From a bacterium (GTDB lineage: Bacteria > Patescibacteria > Paceibacteria > UBA6257 > Brennerbacteraceae), in the NCBI GenBank assembly GCA_021813305.1, contig JAKALE010000028.1, positions 1 through 5,357 on the forward strand: a stretch of DNA of 5,357 nucleotides. Reading direction: 5' to 3'. The notes below the pieces were generated by a model. It saw nothing but the letters and a program-made list of their open reading frames with translations. It had not been told where the DNA came from and made no database searches. The position numbers and the translations under genes were made by a program. Shown here one piece after another: positions 1-5,357 of this stretch. The first letter of the stretch is position 1, and every line of letters starts with the position of its first letter.

Positions 1-968
1 TCGTGCCGGATCAAATTGCGCGCAATCAGATTATCCGATTTCTTTTGCACACCAAGTCGGTGATCGAGAAATGATCCGCCGAGAAACACACGGTTGTCGA
101 TTACCTGATGCGCGGCGCCGCGAAGCATGACTGGATGCGATTTTTCCCTACGGAAATACCGCTCAAGCTGTTTCCCTGACGGCGATTGCTGGTTACACAC
201 CACAATATCGAACAATTCCATGCCCGCGAATCGTTCACATTCGTGCATATAGTCTTCGGGCGTGAATCGCTCGGTCTGTCCGAATTTGTCCATGAGATTG
301 ACGATCAAAATTTTCTTGGCGTGACTGCGGCGGAGCGCTTTGGCAATACCTGGCACAAGCACCAAAGGAATCATACTCGTATACAGGTTGCCCGGCCCGA
401 TAATGACCGCGTCCGCCGCCATAATAGCCTTGATCGCCCGGGGATTGGCGTGCGCCAAGGGCTTGATCACGTATTTTTTAATGCCGATCGGCTGGATCAC
501 CTCGGAAGGCGTGATGACCCGTTCACCCTTGAGCACAGCGCCGTTCTTCAAGGTCATTTCCAACTTCACGTTATCGAGCGTGATCGGGATGATCTCGCCT
601 TTGATCTTGATGATCCGCGAGATTTCATCAACGCTTTCCTGGAACGATCCGGTTACTTTTTCAAGCGCCGACAAGAACAGATTGCCGAAACTGTGCCCGT
701 GCAATCCTCCGTTTTCGAATCGATAATTCATGAGCTCACGGATCTTCTCTGGAGCTTCGGAAAGCGCAACCAGACACTGCCTGATGTCACCCGGAGGCAG
801 AACACCCATTTCATCGCGCAGCACGCCCGTGGATCCCCCGTCATCGGTCATGGCGATGATCGCCTTCAGGTCCAACTGCGGGAACGCGCGCAAAGCGGAA
901 AGCACCGTATAGGTGCCGGTACCGCCGCCCATGACCACGACTGTTTTTTGTTTTCGTTTCGGATGCAC
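1..968 (-). CDS. yvcK: YvcK/CofD-like protein (gluconeogenesis factor family), 3' end cut by window edge
   Basis: Reading leftward from a GTG at 968-966 gives 322 codons without a stop, continuing past base 1. Visible family motifs are a glycine-rich nucleotide-binding loop GGGTGT at residues 14-19, TDDGGSTG at 41-48, PPGDIRQ at 58-64, HGHSFGNLFLSAL at 90-102 and GPGNLYTSMIP at 191-201. These are hallmarks of the YvcK branch of the CofD-like fold. Family knowledge: B. subtilis YvcK is about 317 residues, is needed for growth on gluconeogenic carbon sources, supports cell shape and binds UDP-sugars; it is cytoplasmic and its exact reaction is unsettled. By length, only a few C-terminal residues should be missing. 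The GTG is preferred because it precedes the first beta strand (KTVVVMGGG); the first in-frame ATG (residue 13) would delete that strand. Upstream in-frame codons run into the terminator hairpin. A GAGG lies 11 nt before the GTG. The usual Firmicutes neighbours (rapZ/yvcJ, whiA) are not seen. Family assignment is firm, physiological role inferred. Confidence 0.93.
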   Translation of the reverse strand, partial: MHPKRKQKTVVVMGGGTGTYTVLSALRAFPQLDLKAIIAMTDDGGSTGVLRDEMGVLPPGDIRQCLVALSEAPEKIRELMNYRFENGGLHGHSFGNLFLSALEKVTGSFQESVDEISRIIKIKGEIIPITLDNVKLEMTLKNGAVLKGERVITPSEVIQPIGIKKYVIKPLAHANPRAIKAIMAADAVIIGPGNLYTSMIPLVLVPGIAKALRRSHAKKILIVNLMDKFGQTERFTPEDYMHECERFAGMELFDIVVCNQQSPSGKQLERYFRREKSHPVMLRGAAHQVIDNRVFLGGSFLDHRLGVQKKSDNLIARNLIRH

Positions 969-979
969 GGATTTGTTTG

Positions 980-983
980 CCTC
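980..983 (-). promoter_or_regulatory. Possible ribosome binding site for yvcK (GAGG)
   Basis: The minus strand reads GAGG followed by 11 nt and then the GTG start of yvcK. The spacing is long but usable. It is the only Shine-Dalgarno-like sequence between the terminator and the start, so it weakly supports the GTG at 968. Confidence 0.4.
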
Positions 984-990
984 GGTATAC

Positions 991-1020
991 AAAAACACAA
1001 GCCCGCGGGCTTGTGTTTTT
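991..1020 (-). terminator. Intrinsic terminator, 30-bp perfect palindrome between leuS and yvcK
   Basis: The sequence is its own reverse complement over 30 bases, with arms AAAAACACAAGCCCG and its complement. As RNA it folds into a GC-capped stem (ACACAAGCC / GGCTTGTGT around a CGCG loop), preceded by an A-run and followed by a U-run. It begins 4 nt after the leuS stop codon, so it is well placed to end the tatD-DHH-leuS transcript. Because it is symmetrical it has the same terminator shape on the plus strand, although no plus-strand gene is seen here that would need it. It ends 22 nt before the yvcK start, implying a separate promoter for yvcK or partial readthrough. Confidence 0.9.
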
Positions 1021-1024
1021 CTCA

Positions 1025-3574
1025 TCAGACCACAAAGTTTACGATCTTGCCTTTCACGAATACCGTATGTCGTATTTTCTTTCCTTCGAGCCACGGGATG
1101 ATTTTTTTGAGCGCTTTCGCCTTCTTTACCACGGTTTCTTCGTCGGCCGTGGGCGCGATGGAAAGCGTGTCGCGCAATTTACCGTTCACTTGCACGGCAT
1201 ACGTAATACTCCGTTCCGCTATCAATGCTTTGCTGTATGCAGGCCATTTCTGCTTCTCGATGCCCGTTTTGTCCTGCATAGACCACAGTTCTGACGCGAG
1301 GTGAGGCGCAAACGGAAATGCAAGCAACGCGAATGTCCGCATGACTTTCTTCAAATCCGCCATCGTCATGTAATGCTCAGCATCTGTGATCGCGTTTTGC
1401 AATTCCATGAGTGCGGAAATGGCCGTGTTGAATCGCAACGCCAAAATGTCTTCGCCGACTTTTTTAACGGTTGCATGAAGCATGCGTTCAACGCGGACTT
1501 TCGCCTGAGCATCGGGTTTTTGCGGGACGCGCTTTGCTTTTTGTTTTGCCGGTTTGCCAAACGCGTCGCCTGCCAGCGCGTATACGCGATTCAAAAACCG
1601 ATGGATGCCGATAATGCCCTGGGTATCCCATGGCTTGGACGCCTCCAGGGGCCCCATGAACATTTCATACATACGCAGCGTATCCGCGCCGTACTTGGCG
1701 AATACTTCGTCCGGATTAATAACATTGCCCCGCGATTTTGACATCTTCTCGCCGTCAGGACCAAGAATAAGGCCCTGGTTCACAAGCCGTGCGAACGGTT
1801 CGAGATTCGGCATCACGCCGATATCGTACAGAAATTTGTGCCAGAACCGGGCATAGATAAGATGGCGCGTCGCATGCTCAACGCCGCCAACGTAGAAATT
1901 GACCGGCAGCCAGTATTTCAAAACTTTTTTGTCCCAAAATGCAGCTGATTGCTTTGCTTTGAGCTTCAACTTCTGTGCTCCGAGCGCAAATCCGAAATAA
2001 TACCAGCACGATCCTGCCCATTGCGGCATAGTGTCGGTCTCCCTGCGTGCAGGACCCTTGCATTTCGGGCATGTTGTTTTCACCCAATCCTTCATGTTGG
2101 CAAGCGGCGATTCGCCCGTGCCGGTCGGCGCATAGGATTTCACCTTGGGAAGTTTTACGGGCAGCCCGGATTCGGGAACCGCGATCCAACCCGGATTCAT
2201 GAGTTCTCCCTTGGAATATGCCTTGCCTTTACAGGTAAGTTCACCCGCCTCGACCCGCTTGGCGCATGCGTCGCAATACACCAATGGAAACGGTTCACCC
2301 CAATAGCGTTGGCGCGCGAATTCCCAGTCTTCCAATCGATATTTCACTGCCTTGTGCGCGCCGACAAACTGTGCGATCTTGTCCGCAGCTTCGGCTGCCG
2401 ACAGACGATCGAATGGCCCCGAGTTAATAAGCGTTCCCTTTGCAACATATGCATGATCCAGCTTCCCGTGCGCCACGCCTTGCTCAGACACAACCTCAAT
2501 CACGGACAAGCCGAATTTTTCCGCAAACTCGAAATCGCGCTCATCGTGCGCAGGCACGCCCATGACCGCACCGGTGCCGTAGTTCATCATGACGTATTCG
2601 GCAATCCAGACAGGGATGCGTTCCTTGGTTGCCGGATGTACAACGTATGCGCCGGTAAACACGCCGGTTTTCTCTTTTTGCGCCTCGCGGTCAAGATCGG
2701 TCTTATTGGTCACTGTACGCACGTAATGGCGCACCTTTTCCCGCTGTTCGGGCGTGGTGATGACATCAACAAGCGGATGCTCCGGAGCCAATACCACAAA
2801 CGTCACGCCGTACAGGGTATCCAATCGCGTCGTAAACACACGCAACGGCTCGCTGTGATGCTCAATGCGGAAATCGAATTCATATCCCTCGGATCTGCCG
2901 ATCCAATTCCGCTGCATTTCTTTCACGCTCTCCGGCCACTCCAAAAGTTTCAAATCGTCCAACAGCCGATCGGCGTACTGGGTGATGCGGATCATCCATT
3001 CGCGCATGAGCCTGCGCTCCACCAGCGATTTGCACCGCTCGCATCTCCCGCCTTCCAGGTCCTCGTTGGCAAGCGTTGTCTTGCATGACGGGCACCAGTT
3101 GATGGGTTTTTCCGATTTATATGCCAATCCTTCACGAAACATTTGAACGAACATCCACTGCGTCCACTTGTAATACTCGGGATCCGCGGTCGAAAGCTCA
3201 CGCGACCAGTCGTAGGACAGCCCTGCTGCCATCATCTGGGCCTTGAAACGTTTGATGTTCTTCTTGGTCGCGTCCTCGGGATGCACCTTGTGCGCAATGG
3301 CGTAATTTTCCGCAGGCAAACCGAATGCATCCCATCCCATAGGATGAAGCACGTTGTAGCCGTTCATGCGCAAATAGCGCGAATAAATGTCGGTCGCCGT
3401 ATACCCCTCGAGATGGCCCACATGCAGGCCTTCGCCCGACGGATACGGAAACATGTCCAGAATGAAAAAATGCTTGCCCGCTTTGGCATTGCTCGCTTTC
3501 CATTGCGCATGTTTCTGGCTTGCCCATTTTTTCTGCCAGACGCGCTCTATTTTTGAAAAATCGTATCCTTTCAT
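1025..3574 (-). CDS. leuS: Leucyl-tRNA synthetase
   Basis: The 849-residue product is a complete bacterial class Ia LeuRS, which attaches leucine to tRNA-Leu using ATP in the cytoplasm and hydrolyses mischarged tRNA in its CP1 editing domain. Motifs in order are the HIGH box as HVGH at 51-54; a zinc-knuckle type cluster C161, C164, C178, C181; the editing threonine-rich segment FTTRLDT at 247-253; the editing motif VPAHDERDFEFA around 340-351, keeping both aspartates (D344, D347); DTMPQWAGSCWYY around 514-526; KMSKS at 610-614 within GPDGEKMSKSRGN; the anticodon-binding helical domain at about 690-780; and the C-terminal domain with VQVNGKLRD at 794-802. Length matches the family (about 800-880). 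A second cysteine set (C434, C437, C502, C505) may hold another metal. A Lys/Ala-rich linker lies at about 672-692. The usual FTTRPDT proline is leucine here. The ATG overlaps the stop of the DHH gene (ATGA) and has no strong Shine-Dalgarno (AAAGAAA upstream), so translation is probably coupled. The stop is TGA, directly before the terminator. Confidence 0.99.
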   Translation of the reverse strand: MKGYDFSKIERVWQKKWASQKHAQWKASNAKAGKHFFILDMFPYPSGEGLHVGHLEGYTATDIYSRYLRMNGYNVLHPMGWDAFGLPAENYAIAHKVHPEDATKKNIKRFKAQMMAAGLSYDWSRELSTADPEYYKWTQWMFVQMFREGLAYKSEKPINWCPSCKTTLANEDLEGGRCERCKSLVERRLMREWMIRITQYADRLLDDLKLLEWPESVKEMQRNWIGRSEGYEFDFRIEHHSEPLRVFTTRLDTLYGVTFVVLAPEHPLVDVITTPEQREKVRHYVRTVTNKTDLDREAQKEKTGVFTGAYVVHPATKERIPVWIAEYVMMNYGTGAVMGVPAHDERDFEFAEKFGLSVIEVVSEQGVAHGKLDHAYVAKGTLINSGPFDRLSAAEAADKIAQFVGAHKAVKYRLEDWEFARQRYWGEPFPLVYCDACAKRVEAGELTCKGKAYSKGELMNPGWIAVPESGLPVKLPKVKSYAPTGTGESPLANMKDWVKTTCPKCKGPARRETDTMPQWAGSCWYYFGFALGAQKLKLKAKQSAAFWDKKVLKYWLPVNFYVGGVEHATRHLIYARFWHKFLYDIGVMPNLEPFARLVNQGLILGPDGEKMSKSRGNVINPDEVFAKYGADTLRMYEMFMGPLEASKPWDTQGIIGIHRFLNRVYALAGDAFGKPAKQKAKRVPQKPDAQAKVRVERMLHATVKKVGEDILALRFNTAISALMELQNAITDAEHYMTMADLKKVMRTFALLAFPFAPHLASELWSMQDKTGIEKQKWPAYSKALIAERSITYAVQVNGKLRDTLSIAPTADEETVVKKAKALKKIIPWLEGKKIRHTVFVKGKIVNFVV

Positions 3575-4560
3575 GATTTCGTTTCTTTTTGCTGTTCCCT
3601 GATGAGCCGCCTCACCGTTTCGATAATTTTAACACTAGACAAGCGGGAATTGAATGCTGCGGAATTGGCGTGTCCGCCGCCCACGAACTGGCCTGCGATT
3701 GAGGCCACGTCGATGGAGCTTTCGAGCGCGGAACTGCGCAAGCTCCCCCGGTATCCGCCGTCCGCCATGCGTTGCAAAACCAGAATGCACTTCAGACTGT
3801 CGATGAACAGCATCTGATTGGCGAGAAACGACCGCAAGCCGGACAATTCGCCGTTCTTGCGTATAATCACGTACGCAAATCCCAGATCCTCGTCGATCTT
3901 AAGTCGCGCGGAAATTTTTCCAAGCAGCAGAAACTGTTCCAGACTGTCCCAGGAACGCACGACCTTGAACGCAAGGGAGAATTCCCTTCCTGACACGTTG
4001 AGATTCTGAATCTTGGAAAGCAGGCGCTCGGAATGCACGTCATAGACAAACCCTCCTGTATCCGACAGTATTCCGACCAGCAGGCAGTACCCGATCTGCG
4101 GATTGATCGTCTGCCCCATGTATTCAAGCAGGTCGAACACCATTTCCGAAGCTGATGACTTATCCGCATCCACCCATACCACGTCTCCGAACTGATCTTC
4201 GAACGCATGGTGATCAATGGAAACAACGAACGGCTTTTTCTCTTCAAGAAATTCCACGATGCGCTTGTTGAGCATGCGCACCGCGCCGTAATCGAGCAAA
4301 ATAACCAAATCAGGGCCGAATGACACGATACCCTCGGACTCGACGTTCGCGTCCGCAACACCGAACGCATGCCTGAGCTTTGCCGGCATGTCTCCGACAT
4401 ACGTCATGGTTTGCTTGCCCATTTGCTCCAACGCCATGGACAAACCAAAACACGACCCCGCGGAATCGAAATCAGGGCCTTTGTGTCCGACAATCAGCAC
4501 GCGTTTCGCTTTTGCGGCCGCCTCACTGATCAAGTCCAAAAAATGCGTTTGCGTTTGCAT
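3571..4560 (-). CDS. DHH/DHHA1 family phosphoesterase, NrnA-like (nanoRNase / pAp phosphatase)
   Basis: The 329-residue product has the two-domain layout of NrnA-type DHH enzymes. The N-terminal DHH domain shows motif I HKGPDFDSAGS at 26-36 (H26, D30, D32), motif II with D90 in VILLDYG, motif III DHH at 116-118 and motif IV GILSDTGGF at 163-171 (D167); together these residues bind two manganese-type metal ions. The C-terminal DHHA1 domain shows GSLRSS at 272-277 and GGGHANSAAF at 294-303, the substrate-binding glycine loop, a slight variant of the common GGGHxxAAG. Family knowledge: such enzymes degrade RNA of 2-5 nt to mononucleotides and can dephosphorylate 3'-phosphoadenosine 5'-phosphate; some relatives cleave cyclic dinucleotides. 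The sequence alone does not settle which substrate dominates. The ATG has AGGA 6 nt upstream. Its first 38 nt overlap the end of tatD in another frame, and its TGA stop overlaps the leuS ATG. No signal peptide or membrane segment is seen, so it is cytoplasmic. Confidence 0.94.
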   Translation of the reverse strand: MQTQTHFLDLISEAAAKAKRVLIVGHKGPDFDSAGSCFGLSMALEQMGKQTMTYVGDMPAKLRHAFGVADANVESEGIVSFGPDLVILLDYGAVRMLNKRIVEFLEEKKPFVVSIDHHAFEDQFGDVVWVDADKSSASEMVFDLLEYMGQTINPQIGYCLLVGILSDTGGFVYDVHSERLLSKIQNLNVSGREFSLAFKVVRSWDSLEQFLLLGKISARLKIDEDLGFAYVIIRKNGELSGLRSFLANQMLFIDSLKCILVLQRMADGGYRGSLRSSALESSIDVASIAGQFVGGGHANSAAFNSRLSSVKIIETVRRLIREQQKETKS

Positions 4561-5251
4561 ACGTAATCCTATTCACCTCATCATACGCCATCCCTTTGAT
4601 TTTTGCGATTTTCCCCACAACATTCGCGACATCCAAGGGCGTATTATTCCTTATAAACGGCGAATCAGTCTCAACCAAAAGCCGTTCCGGCGGTGTCTGC
4701 CTGATCGTCTCGTCATACTCGCCGGTCAAAAGCACAATCGAATTGAATGAGATAAACCCGCCGATGCTAAGGAATTTTTCCAAAAACTCCGGCGAACCCA
4801 GAAAACTGTGCATCACGAACCGTATACCAGAATACCCGCACAAAATGTCGAATGTGTCCTGATACGAATCGCGTGCATGTACGATCAGCGGCTTGTTGAA
4901 CTTCTGCGCCAAAATAATGTGGTTTTCAAACAATGTTTTTTGCTCCTCACGTTTGACAGGGTCTTTTTCGTGAAAATATTCCAAACCGGTTTCGCCGATC
5001 GCTTTCACGATACCCTGCGAAACCAACGATTCCAGTTCACTAGTATCTTTGTTCTGTTCTGTCGGATATAACCCCAAAGCGCAAAACACATGCTTTGAAT
5101 ACGTTCGCGCCAAAGACAACACCTGCTGCCAGTCAGATTGGTTTGTCCCCACGCACATCACGCGCATATCCTGCGCCTCAATGGCACGCAGCACGTCCTG
5201 CTGCTTGGCAGGTTTCAAAAACTGCAAATGACAATGGGAATCGAATAACAT
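4523..5251 (-). CDS. tatD: TatD family metal-dependent hydrolase (DNase-like)
   Basis: From the ATG at 5251 the product is 242 residues, a little short of the usual 250-265. It shows the TatD amidohydrolase-fold metal ligands: HxH as DSHCH (H6, H8), E87 in KAIGETGLEY, H125 in LIVHARD, H148 in VMHSF and D196 in VETDSPF. Family knowledge: TatD proteins are cytoplasmic metal-dependent 3'-5' DNases/RNases, with reported roles in DNA repair, DNA degradation and, for some members, D-aminoacyl-tRNA quality control; they are not part of the Tat secretion machinery. In-frame codons extend upstream to a TTG at 5275, but the extra residues (LVYLPG) are not family-like and cover the promoter, so the ATG just before LFDSHCH is chosen. 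There is no Shine-Dalgarno, consistent with a leaderless message. Odd: the family motif GxHP reads GLYP (Y62). The 3' end overlaps the downstream DHH gene by 38 nt and the stop is TGA. It is probably the first gene of the tatD-DHH-leuS transcript. TatD genes often follow metG elsewhere; the gene upstream here is outside the window. Confidence 0.94.
   Translation of the reverse strand: MLFDSHCHLQFLKPAKQQDVLRAIEAQDMRVMCVGTNQSDWQQVLSLARTYSKHVFCALGLYPTEQNKDTSELESLVSQGIVKAIGETGLEYFHEKDPVKREEQKTLFENHIILAQKFNKPLIVHARDSYQDTFDILCGYSGIRFVMHSFLGSPEFLEKFLSIGGFISFNSIVLLTGEYDETIRQTPPERLLVETDSPFIRNNTPLDVANVVGKIAKIKGMAYDEVNRITYANANAFFGLDQ
4567..4570 (-). promoter_or_regulatory. Ribosome binding site of the DHH phosphoesterase gene (AGGA)
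   Basis: AGGA on the minus strand lies 6 nt before the ATG at 4560 and inside the tatD coding region. It fixes the start of the DHH gene and thus confirms the long 38-nt overlap. A second purine stretch (TGAGGTGA) a few bases further upstream is too distant to be the main site. Confidence 0.6.
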
Positions 5252-5259
5252 ACCAGGTA

Positions 5260-5268
5260 AGTATACCA
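5260..5268 (-). promoter_or_regulatory. Extended -10 promoter for tatD-DHH-leuS
   Basis: The minus strand reads TGG-TATACT: a -10 hexamer matching TATAAT at five of six positions (5265-5260), preceded by the TGn extension. No good -35 is visible 16-18 bp upstream, where the DNA is part of the terminator stem; an extended -10 can compensate for this. Eight bases separate the hexamer from the tatD ATG, so transcription should start at or within a couple of bases of the start codon, giving a leaderless message. This is inferred from sequence only. Confidence 0.55.
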
Positions 5269-5279
5269 AACACAACGAA

Positions 5280-5307
5280 AACAGCCGCGATCAATGTCGC
5301 GGCTGTT
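5280..5307 (-). terminator. Intrinsic terminator of an upstream minus-strand gene outside the window
   Basis: A perfect 11-bp inverted repeat (AACAGCCGCGA at 5280-5290, its complement at 5297-5307) surrounds a 6-nt loop. On the minus strand the stem is followed by TTCGTTGTGTTT, so the T-rich side with the stem's final TT is that of a minus-strand terminator; on the plus strand the stem is followed by TGAATAATAGC, which is not T-rich. It therefore most likely ends a gene to the right of the window. It sits about 29 nt before the tatD start and abuts the tatD promoter. Confidence 0.7.
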
Positions 5308-5327
5308 GAATAATAGCAAAGATCTGT

Positions 5328-5346
5328 TCTTCTCCCCTTGAGAAGA
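5328..5346. repeat. Small 7-bp inverted repeat near the right edge
   Basis: TCTTCTC at 5328-5334 pairs with GAGAAGA at 5340-5346 around a 5-nt loop. It lies in the short unassigned stretch beyond the terminator (5308-5357), where no gene can be assigned: one minus-strand frame has a TAA at 5353-5351 and could be the end of an upstream gene, but too little sequence is visible. The hairpin is weak and may be chance. Confidence 0.25.
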
Positions 5347-5357
5347 TTCCTTATATT

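Noticed and set aside
841..1035. A 64-codon minus-strand open frame crossing the leuS-yvcK spacer
   Set aside because: It is in a different frame from yvcK, starts inside leuS and translates the terminator. The plus strand encodes the same short peptide (NTSPRACVF) here only because the palindrome is identical on both strands.
186..1304. A 372-codon plus-strand open frame opposite yvcK, the spacer and the end of leuS
   Set aside because: It is antisense to two well-supported genes and crosses the terminator palindrome. Its composition (His-, Arg- and Phe-rich, no recognisable motif) is what the complement of real codons gives.
1648..1655. GGGGCCCC palindrome within leuS
   Set aside because: It is an 8-bp palindrome inside well-conserved coding sequence with no flanking symmetry, so chance is sufficient.
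1949..3088. A 379-codon plus-strand open frame opposite leuS
   Set aside because: It lies entirely within leuS, and its sequence is explained as the complement of LeuRS codons. No domain, ribosome binding site or promoter supports it.
5249..5357. A minus-strand frame open upstream of tatD, including a hydrophobic run over the terminator and promoter
   Set aside because: The open frame covers the hairpin and the -10 element, has no start signal, and the hydrophobic stretch comes from T-rich non-coding DNA. The alternative TTG start for TatD at 5275 was rejected for the same reason.
1..5357. Search for CRISPR arrays, insertion sequences, tRNA or rRNA genes, riboswitches and defence or biosynthetic cassettes
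   Set aside because: No spaced direct repeats, transposase motifs, terminal inverted repeats, cloverleaf-like segments or unexplained gaps of more than about 110 nt were seen. The window is almost fully occupied by four housekeeping genes.

Overview
The window is a compact run of bacterial housekeeping genes, all on the minus strand. Reading along that strand (right to left in window coordinates), the order is a TatD-family metal hydrolase, a DHH/DHHA1 phosphoesterase of the NrnA (nanoRNase/pAp phosphatase) type, leucyl-tRNA synthetase (leuS), and a YvcK/CofD-like protein that runs off the left edge. Coding density is very high: tatD and the DHH gene overlap by 38 nt, the DHH gene and leuS by 4 nt (ATGA), and only 56 nt separate leuS from yvcK.

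Right edge (about 5252-5357): no convincing gene. It holds a perfect 11-bp hairpin followed on the minus strand by a T-rich stretch, read as the terminator of an upstream minus-strand gene outside the window. Immediately downstream is an extended -10 promoter (TGGTATACT) placed so close to the tatD ATG that the transcript should be leaderless or nearly so. Middle (1025-5251): the tatD / DHH / leuS unit, probably one transcript. Its end is marked at 991-1020 by a 30-bp perfect palindrome with T-runs on both strands, an intrinsic terminator that could act in both directions. Left (1-968): yvcK starts at a GTG only 22 nt after that terminator, and its last few codons lie outside the window.

The organism is a bacterium of roughly balanced base composition (judged by eye, not calculated). 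It uses the ordinary code: all three visible stops are TGA and none of the four reading frames contains an internal TGA, which argues against the recoded-TGA lineages. LeuRS is of bacterial type. The tight overlaps, sparse Shine-Dalgarno sites and small intergenic gaps would fit a streamlined genome such as a Candidate Phyla Radiation (Patescibacteria) member, but that is a low-confidence inference. The yvcK neighbourhood is not the yvcJ-yvcK-whiA cluster known from Firmicutes.

Functionally, the three co-transcribed genes share a nucleic-acid and translation theme: a TatD nuclease-like hydrolase, a recycler of very short RNAs and a tRNA charging enzyme. YvcK is linked in other bacteria to central carbon flux and cell-envelope growth. 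I see no mobile element, CRISPR array, tRNA, rRNA, riboswitch or defence-type cassette, and no evidence of an undescribed system. The more interesting points are regulatory (leaderless promoter, promoter packed against a terminator, symmetrical terminator) and a few residue changes in otherwise canonical motifs.
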